Shown piece after piece: positions 13,381 to 24,268 of a DNA stretch of 64,000 bases. A program made the position numbers and the translations under genes. How positions within the stretch are numbered: position 1 is the stretch's first letter; each line of letters starts with the position of its first letter. The DNA comes from Obelidium mucronatum (taxonomy: Eukaryota; Chytridiomycota; Chytridiomycetes; Chytridiales; Chytriomycetaceae), in assembly GCA_025765595.1 (NCBI GenBank), contig JAIVFH010000053.1:179125-243124 (forward strand). The letters are read 5' to 3'. Below the pieces are notes generated by a model. It had not been told where the DNA came from and searched no databases. It saw nothing but the letters and a program-made list of their open reading frames with translations.

Positions 13381-15467
13381 ATGCCAAACAAGACACACCA
13401 ACGCGCACTCTACAGTAAGTTAATTCCAACTCAAATCGCGACGCTGGCTTGCTCAACTTTTCAATAGCCCGAGACGGCGATGTCCTCAGAACTAAGATTT
13501 GCTGCACAATTGGTAAGTGTCTATTGAGTGGTGCCTTTGCTCGTGGGTTGCACTAACCATCGCTGCTGTGCTTATTAGGTCCAGGTAAATATCTCAGGGC
13601 ATGTCCTCAAGCGCGTCTTGATGGTTTGTTTTGTTAACTAACACGTTTTTTTCCACCCAAGCATCTTATGGAATCGAGAAAATCGGAAAACTTGTGGAAG
13701 GCGGAATGAACGTAGCCCGTTTGAACTTGAGTCATTGCACGCGCGAGACTGCCGAGACGGTCATCAATGACTTGAGAACGTACCTTACTGAGTCAAACAG
13801 CACAGCCGAGGTTGCCATCTGGTTGGACATCAACGGCCCAAAAGTCAGGTGAGAGTTATCTTCGCGTTTTCCATCTGGAAATGGTGTTTTGATTAGATTC
13901 AATTGTTAGAACTGGTAAACTTGCTGAACACGAAGTTTACGTTACTGCTGGAGACGACTTCACTTTTGTCAATGATCAAAGCATTATCGGTGACAAAACC
14001 AAGGTATTAGCCTTTGACTTGATAGGTAGAGCATTGCAGTTAACCGATCTTACCGATCATTATTTCAGGTTTCCAGCACTTACACCAAAGAGTTGTTGAA
14101 GATCGGAGACAAGCTCTTTGTCGACGATGGGTTGTTGTCATTCACAGTGAAGGAGCGTGTGCCCGAGGGAATTCTGTGTACCGTTGACAACTCTGGGTAC
14201 TTGGGCGAATTCAAGGTTTGAAAGATTCTTTCCCGATGTAATATTAAAAGTTGTTTTGAATAGGGAATTAACATGCCGAACAATGTGATCGATGAGATTG
14301 CAATGGTTTCGGAGAAAGACGCTGCTGACATTAGATTCGCTATCAAAATGAACGTAGACTTCATCACCGTTTCCTGCATTCGTTCTCTTGACGATGTTCA
14401 AGGTATTCCGACAACTCTCGTGTTATTTTGCACTCACGGCTGTATATTTAGAGGTCCGCCTCTTGCTGGGAAACAGCAAGACCAAGGTTCTTGCTAAGAT
14501 TGAAAACAAGTCTGGCCTTGAAAACTTCGAAGACATTCTCCGAACTGCGGATGGAGTAGTCATCGACCGTGGATACCTTGGGGCCGAAGTCGATGTGGAA
14601 GTTGTCACAATGGAACAAAAGCGAATGATCATGATGGTAAGCTAGTTGTTGGGCAGAGACAGTGCTGATGATTTTCTTGTAAGGCAAATATCATGGGTAA
14701 ATCGGTTATGATTGCCAACCAAATGTTTGAGTCAATGAAGACCAACCCCCGCCCAACGCGTTCTGAAGCTGCCGGTACGCTGTTTGGGTTTTTCATCTTG
14801 TAATTAACCTTAAATCAGACACCGCCAATGCTGTTATGGATGGGGCTGATGGTCTTGTATTATCCGCTGAAACTGCTGTTGGAAAGTATGTGTTTGAAGC
14901 CTTGGATGTGATGCGTCGCGTTGCTGCACAGGCCGAAAAGAACACCAACTACTTGGACTACCAAGTTAAGATGACTCGCTCTGTTCCAAAGCCAATCAGT
15001 GTGTCTGAATCCATTGCTTCATCCGCCGTTCTTACTGCCAGCCAAGTCAATGCTGCTATCATCATTGTTATCACTGTGAGTGACTTTCCGTTGCATGAGA
15101 TTGCTGCTGAATGTGAAACAACAGGAACTTGGAGGTACTGCCAGACTTGTTGCCAAGTACCGACCACAGATTCCAGTTATTGCTGCTACTCTTGTGAAGC
15201 AAACTGCCCGTCAGTTGGCTGCCACTTTTGGTCTTGTTCCCTATTACCACGATGGAAGTGAAGTCAATGTTATTCAGGAAACCGTTCGTGAGTTACTTTT
15301 CTGGTATCATTATTTCACGAGTGCTGATTGTTAACCCAGGATTCGCATTGGACTTAAAGCTTTGTAAACCTGGTGATATTGCTGTCATCACGTCAGGACA
15401 GTCAGTTGGATTCCTTGAAGGAACAACGACCCAAATGCAATTGTACACAATTCCCAGCAATCTTTGA
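13381..15467 (+). CDS. Divergent pyruvate-kinase-like protein
   Basis: Twelve exons (13381-13414, 13468-13512, 13579-13584, 13662-13848, 13910-14003, 14069-14215, 14264-14402, 14452-14636, 14684-14774, 14819-15075, 15125-15287, 15340-15467) join in phase to 491 residues, the normal length for pyruvate kinase. Family blocks are visible: RTKICCTIGPAS, GMNVARLNLSH, WLDINGPKVRTG, the B domain, KIENKSGLENF, NPRPTRSEA, DGADGLVLSAETA and a complete C-terminal domain. Pyruvate kinase converts PEP and ADP to pyruvate and ATP. Here the block normally reading ARGDLG, which supplies the Mg2+-binding Asp, reads DRGYLG, and the catalytic Thr of ATQM is Asn (ANQM). The catalytic Lys and Glu of KIEN are kept. 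I infer a weakened or non-catalytic paralog; a standard enzyme is expected elsewhere in the genome. Confidence 0.85.
13579..13584 (+). other. Six-nucleotide micro-exon of the pyruvate-kinase-like gene
   Basis: The exon GTCCAG is preceded by CTTATTAG and followed by the donor GTAAAT. Together with the flanking exons it restores the invariant block IGPAS (ATT G / GT CCA G / CA TCT). Skipping it keeps the frame but deletes Gly-Pro. Confidence 0.75.
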
Positions 15468-16110
15468 ACAGGCTTTGTGATAAAAAAAAAAAAGGGTGGA
15501 GAGCTCCAAAGAACATGAGCTGAATAAACATACATTCCTTCTTTGTTTCTAAAAGACAGACCCTATCTATCAACAGAAAATCAATTATGTACAAGAATGC
15601 TCCTAATTTTTTATGAAATAGCATGAGAACAGGGGGAATAAGTGTTCATTTCGAGTGTCAGTCCCCCCTTGAATCATCACAAAACCTTCTCAAAAGATAG
15701 AATATTGAGTGATGGCTCGGCATTCCCCTGGCTTTTTCACGACCAGAAGTCGGTTATACAGTTCTTGTTCAAGTTCTCAACCTTGTCCTGTCCGAATTCT
15801 GCCTCGTCGGCTTCCGATTCGATTCTAATTCAAGAAATTCAAGAAGTTCAAGAAATTCAAGAACATACAAATGACCAAAAGGTCTCGATTATTACTCAAT
15901 CAACTTAAACCAAGTCCGCGCGCCCAGCAATTGGTCCATATGCGATGCCGATAATCGTAAGTTTGGATGCTGTTTGTTTACTTTGTTGTTTGTTCTAACG
16001 TTCATTTGTACTTTGGGTCATTCTTTTTGGAACATATGGGAATAGTAATTCCTGTATACCTATAGTACTGTTTTGGTCTTGGGTGTTTTTTACAACTGCG
16101 AAATAATTGA
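15468..16110. other. Intergenic, 643 bp, upstream of MED8
   Basis: The region holds the 3' end of the kinase-like gene (A12 run at 15481-15494, AATAAA at about 15522) and presumably the MED8 promoter. A frame from 15642 to 15908 lacks an ATG start and includes the period-9 repeat; I do not call it a gene. Confidence 0.5.
15828..15866. repeat. Short tandem repeat, period 9 (TTCAAGAAA)
   Basis: About four copies of TTCAAGAAA/G lie in the MED8 upstream region. Spacing alternates two bases and one base between TTC and GAA blocks, so it does not match the 5-bp phasing of a heat-shock element. Confidence 0.8.
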
Positions 16111-16861
16111 ATGAAAGACCTTGATACTTTACCGCCAAAACCGCACAGCCCTTTCGCATCAATCAAGACGAAATTAATGCAGCTGCATGAGTCGTTGGCT
16201 GCTTTTCTGGAGATGCCGCCCAATGTTCCCTGGTACTTCCATTCAATACATGGGTGATTTGCACATCTTACTATCTGTGTGTTAGGCCAATCGTTCTGGG
16301 TCAATTCAACTCTCTTATTGCCAAATATGAAAGTATTACATCTGAATTGCAGGCTCCGTCAGTGCCTTTGAAACAGTTGCTTGCTGTCCCGCAGGGTTTA
16401 CCAGTAACAGATCCAGACTGTTAGTCTTATAAGCACCACGGAGCGCATTAATTAATTGAATGGAACGTGAAATACTATAGCAATCCCACGCGTATTGTTG
16501 CGCACTAGGCTGGATCAGGAACTTCTTGATACCGAAGAAAAGCTTCGAACCGCCCACGCATTAGTCTGTAAAATGGCACCTGAAAAAACGACGAATATAT
16601 TGGATCAAGTTGCCTTAAAGAATGAACTACGCGGATGGGTGGTGAGTGTTAAGTATTTGTTTTATGGATGCTTGAACTCGATTTTAGAGTATGGTCGAAA
16701 CTCACGATGCTGTCGCGCTCCACGCTGCTTCCCACCTTGATACTATCTCCGATGAAACTCTTAAAGATCTGAAGAGTCGGTTACCGGATAATGGAGCGAC
16801 AGTTTCCGCTGGACAAAACCAACTTGATGAGACTGTGAGGTGGATTACTTACGGAAAATGA
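16111..16861 (+). CDS. MED8: Mediator complex subunit 8
   Basis: Exons 16111-16232, 16286-16419, 16481-16641 and 16688-16861 join in phase to 196 residues. The Med8 core is recognisable: an N-terminal helix (IKTKLMQLHESLAAFLEMPP), then VPWPIVLGQFNSLI with the conserved W-P...L..QFN pattern, a SELQAPSVPL stretch, a segment reading LLRTRLDQELLDTEEK, and a helical C-terminus. Med8 belongs to the Mediator head module, which links activators to RNA polymerase II. The ATG at 16111 was chosen because it directly precedes the conserved helix; an upstream exon is possible. Identification rests on the QFN block and size, so it is good but not absolute. Confidence 0.75.
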
Positions 16862-16935
16862 AGCCTCGAGCAAAGAAAAGTAAAAGTATTTATATTTATA
16901 TTAAATAAGTTTCGTTTTGAGATTCTGCCATCAGC

Positions 16936-18335
16936 TTATGCAAGCTTGGTCACAATGGCAACACGAACTTGTTGGTCAAAAGCGGAAAACACACATAATC
17001 CAGGCTTGTCCGGAGACCAATCAAACGCCGAAATTGGTTGCTCGGCTAAAGTGGCGTTGTTGAGAAGCTCAACAGATCCAACAACTCCAACATTCTTCTT
17101 ATCGTTGGGATCTTGCTTTACACGGTTGGCAGGGTAGTTACTGAAGTCAAAGGGTCAAAAAATTATGTGAGGTCTCTTTATAACTTACTATTTCCATACG
17201 TTTAACGCACCAGAACCGCTTGAGGTCACAAAAACATCACGATTCTGAGGGAGGTGACGAACTGTCCAAACAGTTGTGTTATCGCGATTCTGTTAAGGCC
17301 TGGTTAGGTAACGGAGAAATTTCATTAACGATCATACCTTCTGGCTGAGACCAGTAAACCCATGGGTGGGATGTTGTGTTCTCACATCAAATACTTGGAA
17401 AGAACTTTCGACACTGGTTACGACCAGTTTGTTCATTTGTATATCCTTGCGGTCGAATTCCACACTACAAACACCGTTTTTCGTGTTTGTTTCCCAGAGT
17501 AGCGACATGGTTTTCAAATCGAACATTTTCACATCGCCATTCTCATATCCAGCACATAAAACGCGCTCTTCATCGTTGTACGAGTTTCCTGATGGGGAAG
17601 GATAATCAGTCCCACCATGGCAATTATTATGAACAGTGTACCAAATGAAACGGTCCAGGCATCTCGTCTTGGCTCGCCTTCCGCCGGGCTGATTACAGCA
17701 ACTGGTTTATCTTTTTGACGTACGTCCCACACTTTTACAGTTCCTACAAAAGATCCGACATAAGCAAATCCATCATCAAACCAACGCACTGACCATCTCG
17801 ACTGCCCGTGACAATCTCAGGTGGTCCAGTTTGGACACCAACTCCTCCACAACCGTCAATGCAATTTACAATAAGATCATGAGCTTTCACTGAGAAAACA
17901 GGAATCTCTGGTCGTTCCAAATCGTAAACCGACAGATTTCCCTCAAAATCACCCGTGGCCAGGTGCCGCTGCTGAAGGGTTGACGCACCGAAAGTGCCAC
18001 ATTTAATCGCATGCTTCTTTTCGGTCTGTGAAGTTGAGTATTGTTAGACAGCCAAACTCAAGAGCCTCCTGCCGCATTACTTCTTTAACGAGGACAGCCT
18101 TTCCCTGTTCTAGCTCATAGATATTCAGGGCGCCAGTTCCACGCGCATGTTGTCCCAAGACGACGAACCGGGCGGAGCATGGGATCCATTTGACGTCATC
18201 TGTCAACACCGCCGTGTAAATAATCTAGCTAATTTTACAACCGGCAGGCCAGCCAAATAGTCACTAACATGGTGTGTAATCCACGACCTTAGTCTCGAGT
18301 GTGATAATCTGTGGCTTCTTCAATGCTTCAACCAT
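16936..18335 (-). CDS. WDR92: WD-repeat protein WDR92 / DNAAF10 (Monad)
   Basis: The ATG is at 18335 ([20 protein letters not shown]) and the stop at 16938-16936. Spliced exons spell the WDR92 sequence order: [82 protein letters not shown], and a last exon with [20 protein letters not shown]. This seven-bladed propeller works with R2TP/prefoldin-like chaperones, and in flagellated organisms it is needed for preassembly of axonemal dyneins. Its presence supports a zoosporic fungus. The exact boundaries of about eight short exons were not all fixed. Confidence 0.88.
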
Positions 18336-18594
18336 TTGTTTTTTGAGTTAGAATATTTATTGCAATATTTTTGATAAACAAGATGACAACTTTGTGAACT
18401 GAATAAAGCTGTCAGGATAAACATTGGTTTAATTAAAATTCATTTTATATAGCTTTATTTGACCTGCTAGAGATGACAGATGATAATGTGATAAAAAAAA
18501 AAAAGGCGTGTGCGAAGAACGACTTCTTCTTTATTTGAACTAAATAAAAGAATATACAACAGCTATAATTCTATGGGAGCATGCTCAAGATGGT

Positions 18595-18990
18595 TTATCC
18601 AGACTTTCCACCGGACTCGAGTTCTTCCTTCTTTGGCAAAAGGGATGGCTGAATGTTTGGCAAGACTCCTCCCTGGGCAATAGTTACTGTGCCCAGCAGC
18701 TTGTTCAACTCTTCATCGTTTCGGATGGCGAGCTGCAAGTGTCGTGGAATGATACGAGTCTTTTTGTTGTCACGGGCGGCATTTCCCGCCAATTCGAGGA
18801 TTTCAGCACCGAGGTATTCAAGAACAGCAGCCAAGTACACTGGTGCTCCAGCTCCGACACGCTGGGCGTAGTTTCCCTTACGCAAGAGACGGTGGATACG
18901 ACCCACTGGGAACTGGAGTCCAGCACGGGATGATCGCGATTTGGCACCAGCCTTGGCTTTTCCTGAGCTCTTTCCTTTACCACCAGCCAT
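18595..18990 (-). CDS. Histone H2A
   Basis: An intronless 131-residue protein carries the H2A core: [20 protein letters not shown], the acidic-patch segment [37 protein letters not shown], and [17 protein letters not shown]. The N-terminal tail is Lys/Gly/Ser-rich. The C-terminus reads [13 protein letters not shown] and contains no SQ dipeptide, unlike most fungal H2A proteins, which end in the damage-phosphorylated SQ-[ED]-hydrophobic motif. It is divergently paired with H2B. Downstream AT-rich sequence with an AATAAA-like signal suggests a polyadenylated transcript rather than a stem-loop end. Confidence 0.97.
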   Translation of the reverse strand: MAGGKGKSSGKAKAGAKSRSSRAGLQFPVGRIHRLLRKGNYAQRVGAGAPVYLAAVLEYLGAEILELAGNAARDNKKTRIIPRHLQLAIRNDEELNKLLGTVTIAQGGVLPNIQPSLLPKKEELESGGKSG

Positions 18991-19233
18991 GTTTGTTTGA
19001 TATGAGTTTTTTGCCCTGCACAGACAGATTCCCTGGCTCTTATACCTTTTTTTACTGTTGTTGTTTAGTGAAAATTTTCACTGTTTTGGAGGACCAATCA
19101 GATTGCGAGCTAGAAAAATTGCAACAATTTTTTCACTTTTCTGTGAAAATTTTCATGCGGGAATAAAAGTACAAAAGGCGTCAGCAAACACAGCTTGAAA
19201 GCACACACACTACAACACCAATCAACAACAAGT
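18991..19233. promoter_or_regulatory. Divergent H2A/H2B promoter with repeated palindrome
   Basis: The 243-bp gap contains the 14-bp palindrome GTGAAAATTTTCAC at 19068-19081 and a 13/14 copy at 19143-19156. A CCAAT box lies at 19094-19098, between them. AT-rich TATA-like stretches lie on both sides. The duplicated palindrome is a good candidate for a shared histone regulatory site; this is inference from position and symmetry. Confidence 0.65.
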
Positions 19234-19632
19234 ATGCCACCAAAGGAAGGAGGAAAGGCCCCAGCCGAGAAGAAGCCAGCCGGAAAGGCCCCAGCAAAGA
19301 CTGCCGCCAAAAAGACCAAGGACGGCGTCAACAAGAAGAAGAACAAGAAGAGAACCGAATCCTACTCGTCCTACATCTACAAGGTCTTGAAGCAGGTGCA
19401 CCCAGAGACTGGTATCTCCAACAAGGCCATGAGCATCATGAACTCGTTTGTCAACGACATCTTTGAACGGATCGCGTCTGAGGCTTCCAAGCTTGCTGCC
19501 TACAACAAGAGGTCAACCATCTCGTCTCGTGAGATTCAGACCTCAGTGCGGTTGATCTTGCCAGGAGAGCTTGCCAAGCACGCTGTCTCTGAAGGAACCA
19601 AAGCAGTCACTAAATACCAATCGTCGAAATGA
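19234..19632 (+). CDS. Histone H2B
   Basis: An intronless 132-residue protein starts [18 protein letters not shown]. The H2B fold follows: [79 protein letters not shown] and [10 protein letters not shown]. The ubiquitin-acceptor Lys region (AVTKYQSSK) is retained. AATAAAG lies about 50 bp after the stop, so the mRNA is probably polyadenylated. It forms the standard divergent pair with H2A. Confidence 0.97.
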   Translation: MPPKEGGKAPAEKKPAGKAPAKTAAKKTKDGVNKKKNKKRTESYSSYIYKVLKQVHPETGISNKAMSIMNSFVNDIFERIASEASKLAAYNKRSTISSREIQTSVRLILPGELAKHAVSEGTKAVTKYQSSK

Positions 19633-19718
19633 AGACACCGCTATCTTCACTGTATATTATCTTATAGACACTTTTTAATATCAATAAAGTGAGATTCAAA
19701 AAATCTACTTTCGCTAAA

Positions 19719-22700
19719 TTAAACGGATTCCCTTCTCACTCTCTCCAATCTCTCTTTGTAAATTTCATCAATGCCATCTCGAACATCCTTGAACTCGTTA
19801 AGAATCTGCAAAAATGCATCGCGAGTTAACTTGAACAGGTGGCAAGATGATGACGCATGGGCGGATGCCGTTCGTGGAATGTTGGCTATCAATGCCACTT
19901 CTGGACAAAAGAAATTTTCAACTGTCATTGGACGCTACTTCATAATTTAAATATTACCTCCGAAGAATGTCCCACTTGCCAGTGACGACACTGTACTGCC
20001 TCGTACTAAAATATCCACAGTTCCATCCTTCAAAAAGTACTGTGCAAGGTTGAAAAAGACGAAATGAGGATTTGGATGAAACTGCGTAAGGCCAAGATTC
20101 TTCACCATTTCATTTCCAAGTTCTCCCGCTTGAAAGATAACATCTCCTGTTCCAAAAAAGACTGGTTCCAAAGAATCCGCTATCATTTTAAAAAATTCTT
20201 CATCTCTTCCATCATTTAGCCTTCGATTTAAGAAGGGAACTTTGGAGGCCAAGTCAATGGCGATTGACAACTTTTTAGCGTTTAACTCGGCACGAATTTT
20301 TTCCATTCTTTGGCGGTATATCACATCAACCGTGCGTTTAACATCCTCAAACTCGTCTAAGATGGAAGTGAATGCCGCACGGGTGAGGCGATAAAGCATA
20401 CAAGAGGACGCTGCTTGAATTGTTGCCGTTCGTGGGATATTTGCAATGAGTGCGATTTCTGACAAATTAATGAGTTCCAAATAAAGACGTATCGCATTAG
20501 CTGACCTCCAAAGAACGATCCTTCGTACAATGTAGCTACAACCTTTTCTTGAACCAAAACGTTAACGCTTCCTTGTTGAATGAAGAACTGCTGACATTGA
20601 GTATGCTTTCTACTAGTTTTTCAAATTTGTATAATACCATCTCCGATCCTGGTTGACCCTGAGTGAAAAGAACGTCACCAGCAACAAAATAGCAAGGAAC
20701 CAAAGCAGTAGCAATCTTTCCCATAAACAATTCATCTCGTCCATCGTTCTGTTCTCGGCGCAAGAAGGAAACCTTTGAAATCAAATCTCTGCAGTTGTGG
20801 GCTGATATTTCCATTCTAAGCGATTCGTTCATATCGTCCAGCAGTGTCCCCTGTCAAGTTTGTGAATAAGCAGCAAAATACAATGATGAACACTATAATA
20901 ACTAACTTCTTCGAAATATTTTCCACGGTACTTGAGGTCATAGTACTTCAGGACCTTCTGTCGCGTGGATTGCCCTAAGTCTTTCCAATTCATGTACTCC
21001 CGTAATTCATCCAACTTTTGTCTATAGAGACTTCCTGATACGTCAAAACTCATGGCTAGTGATGAAATAGCTCCTACAATTGATGCATACTTAAAATTTT
21101 TGGGCGGTTAGAAAACAGACGCTATGACCAAGAAAGATCTACCATCCCGGCTCCTATAATAATAAACACCAAGACAACCCACTGCTCCAAAAGATCTGAC
21201 GGCTTAAATCCTACTTGAAACACATTTCCAACAGCCTTGAAAAGAATGACACTTAATGATTGAATTAAACACCGTTTTTTCTCACCGCAAATAACGCCCA
21301 AGTATATTGGTTTATTGCAGGCGCATGCTGAACTTTTTGAATCTCTTCATTCACAAAATTTGATATTCGCCCACTCAAGAACAACACGCAGGATTGAATA
21401 TGAAGGAAATAGCAGAAAACAATGGTCAGAGGTAATATTAATACGACAGCGTGACCGATGCCTAGGGCCCTCTGAATCTTCTTGAGCATTAAGTTGTAGA
21501 TTGGTGACACGTAGAGGATACGCGGAAATTTATACATTCTCAATAGTTTAATGGCCCAGAGTGGATTATTGTCGCCCAATGGGATAATTAGTTCGAATGG
21601 AATAGCCGTTATTAAATCAAGGGCGAATCCATGGACCAGATAGTATCTTTGCCAGTCTTTAAGAGTTGCTCCCTTGTTCCATTCACCAAAAGAGATCCTC
21701 TTGGTAAATATTTCAAGAATGGTGTCCCACACATGAAAAATCACTACAGCGACACTATAGCCCTGCGGTATTGTGATTGCAAATCCCAGAGCAAATGGTA
21801 TATACCAAATTTCAGTGAAGTACATAACTAATAATAGGAAAATCAGATTAAACTAATCGTAATATTCAACTCACTTGATATCAAAAATTGAGAAAATGTG
21901 TAGAGCGATGACATCGGATTAAGGCCGTGTTGCAAGATCAAAGAGATAACTGACTCTTCCAGGTTTGTTGTGCTGGTAGTAAGTGAGTCTAGAGATCCTT
22001 TGGGGTGAAACTTTGAATCAACAGCTAGGGTTTTGATCCATTGCGATTTGCGTCTCTTCCTTTCTATGGTAATTGATTCCCTTTTCGCTACTAAAGAAGA
22101 ACTACCTGCTGATTTTTCCTTTTTGTTATCGGATGCTTCATTCAAAGAAGTGATTTGTTGATTTTGCAAAACAGTGCCAGATACAGCCTCAAATGGGTCG
22201 TCAGAAGGGATCCTGATATCAATCGGGAATGAATCAACGAGACTTTCCACAGATTGCAATTCTCCACTTTCGTCCATTACTTGTGCCTTGGCAAGCAATT
22301 GATTCCGTATTGGTAGTTTTTTGTCACTCTTAAACGCAAAGTCAGAAGAATAAGTTTTCGAAGAACTTTGCAATCTTCCGTTCATATGTTTTTGAAGTTT
22401 AAGCCGAGGTGCTGGCTGAGGAAACGAGTCTACCAAACTTTCAACGGATTGCATGTCTCCATTATCATCAACAACCCCTGTATTCGATATCAGATGCTTG
22501 CTCAGAGATAGCTCTCTTTCGGGTTTGTTTATCATATTGAATGAGGAGTTGTACATATTACTTGAAGTGGCTAAAACGCGGTCCCTTGCCAAAGAAGCAA
22601 AATTTGTTGGAGTTGGCGCAGGGGGTGACATGGAATGCAAGAAGGATTTTCCGAGGCCTTCAACTGATTTGTTGTTCATTGCGTCTATACTGCTTGAAGA

Positions 22701-23075
22701 GCCATATGAAGTACTGGATGATAGTCGACTCTTCCTTAAAGTGTTTACTGTTTTGGGAAGATTTCCTTTCGAAGGAGGATCAATTTGAACTGTGAGCTTT
22801 TTTGGAACGTGGATCAACTTCTTCCGATCTATAGTTGCTGTAAACTCGCTTCTATCTTTTTTGATCTCGTCGTCTACAACACGGTCTGCCACTTCTTGGT
22901 ACTCCAACGTTCGGATGCCTTGATTTTCAACGATGGCAGTAGCTGCCGCCAACAGACTGGACATTTTTAAAGAGAGCGATCGAAACTGTTTAACTTGAAG
23001 CTCAAGCTGCTCATATTTTGCTTGATATTCCCCAACGAAGCAGTTGACGTCAATGATGGATATTGTCGATGACAT
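19719..23075 (-). CDS. Six-TM cyclic-nucleotide-gated-type channel with two CNB domains (paralog A)
   Basis: The ATG is at 23075 (MSSTISIIDVNCFVGEYQ). The first exon encodes about 400 residues: a coiled-coil (YEQLELQVKQFRSLSLKM), then a disordered part with two copies of a motif, QSVESLVDSFP. Later exons give S1-S5, with an S4 carrying basic residues every third position (KLLRMYKFPR), a pore block NVFQVGFKPS, S6, and an HCN-like C-linker (DLKYRGKYFEE). Two cNMP-binding folds follow; each has the phosphate-cassette Arg (LIANIPRTATIQ; LIANIPRTASAH). HCN/CNG-type channels have one CNB domain per subunit. The pore lacks GYG. The stop is 19721-19719. The gene lies 28 bp after paralog B. Confidence 0.85.
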
Positions 23076-23103
23076 TTTCGATTTATTTTTATTCCATTTT
23101 GCA

Positions 23104-24226
23104 TTATGGGAGATTTCCCAAATATTCCTTCATGCACTTCTCTCGCTCCTTGATCATAGTATCTACGCTCTCTCGGAAGTCTGGAAATTCGCTTGAAATT
23201 TTCATAAACGCATCTCGCTTCAACTTGAACAGCTGGCACGATGTTGATGCTTGTGCAGTTGTTGGCACTTCGCCACTGAAAACATCGCCACTCTTCAATG
23301 AGGAAACACACTGGCTTTCCACCATAATATCTACAGATCCGTTTTTTATAAAATACTGTTTTTTGATGTTGGGTGTTAATAATTCCAAACTCATGAAAAA
23401 CAAAATTTTCAAAATTTTGCCCACCAAATCATTTCGTTCTTCGTCAGTGTGGAATACATTACCACCAGACACTGAGTACACAGGCTCCAGTAAATTTGCA
23501 ATTTTTTGAAGAAACTCTTGATCGCGTCCATCGTTCTGACATCTATTCAAGATGGGAACCTTTCCTGCAAGTTCTTTGGCAACAATCAGCTTTTTAGAGT
23601 CAAACTCAATCCGAATTTTTTCCATTCGCTGTTGATAAATGACATCTACTCTGTGTTTTACGTCTTCAAATTCCTCCAAGATAGATGTAAACGCCGCGCG
23701 AGTCAGACGATAAAGCAAACAAGATGCTGCTGCTTGAATTGTCGCTGTTCTTGGTATGTTGGCCATCAAAGCAATTTCTATTGATGGCTTTCTTTTTAGT
23801 TTTGAAATTGGAAGGAAGGGAACCACGATCGATAGTCACCTCCAAAGAAGGATCCTTCATTAAGGGTAGCTACCGCAACTCCTTGAACGACTACATTTAC
23901 GCTACCATTGAGAATGAAGTACTGACGGAAACTTAATTTTAGTTGAGTTCTTCTTTAACCCAACACATTTACCATCTCTGTTCCTGGTTGGCCCTGAGTG
24001 AACAGAATATCTCCAGTCACAAAATAACAGGGAACAAGAGCTGTTGCAATTTTCCCCAGAAACAGTTCGTCACGACCGTCCCCCTCCTCACGTCTAAGAA
24101 ATGACACCTTTGAAATTAAGTCTCTGCAGTTATGAGCCGCAATCTCCATTCGTAAAGATTCGTTCATATCGTTGAGAAGCGATCCCTGATAAAAAAAAAT
24201 ATACTCTGCTGTTAAAAGACCTTTTG

Positions 24227-24268
<42 letters not shown>

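Noticed and set aside
13321..13413. Upstream ATG at 13321 as the start of the pyruvate-kinase-like gene
   Set aside because: Splicing that frame into the next exon gives an immediate stop; the ATG at 13381 joins in phase to the conserved RTKICCTIG block.
15828..15866. Array of TTC/GAA blocks as a heat-shock element upstream of MED8
   Set aside because: Spacing is 2 then 1 bases with a 9-bp period; Hsf sites need 5-bp phased units. It is listed as a simple repeat.
15642..15908. 88-codon frame upstream of MED8 as a gene
   Set aside because: It lacks an ATG start, includes the period-9 repeat, and has no recognisable domain.
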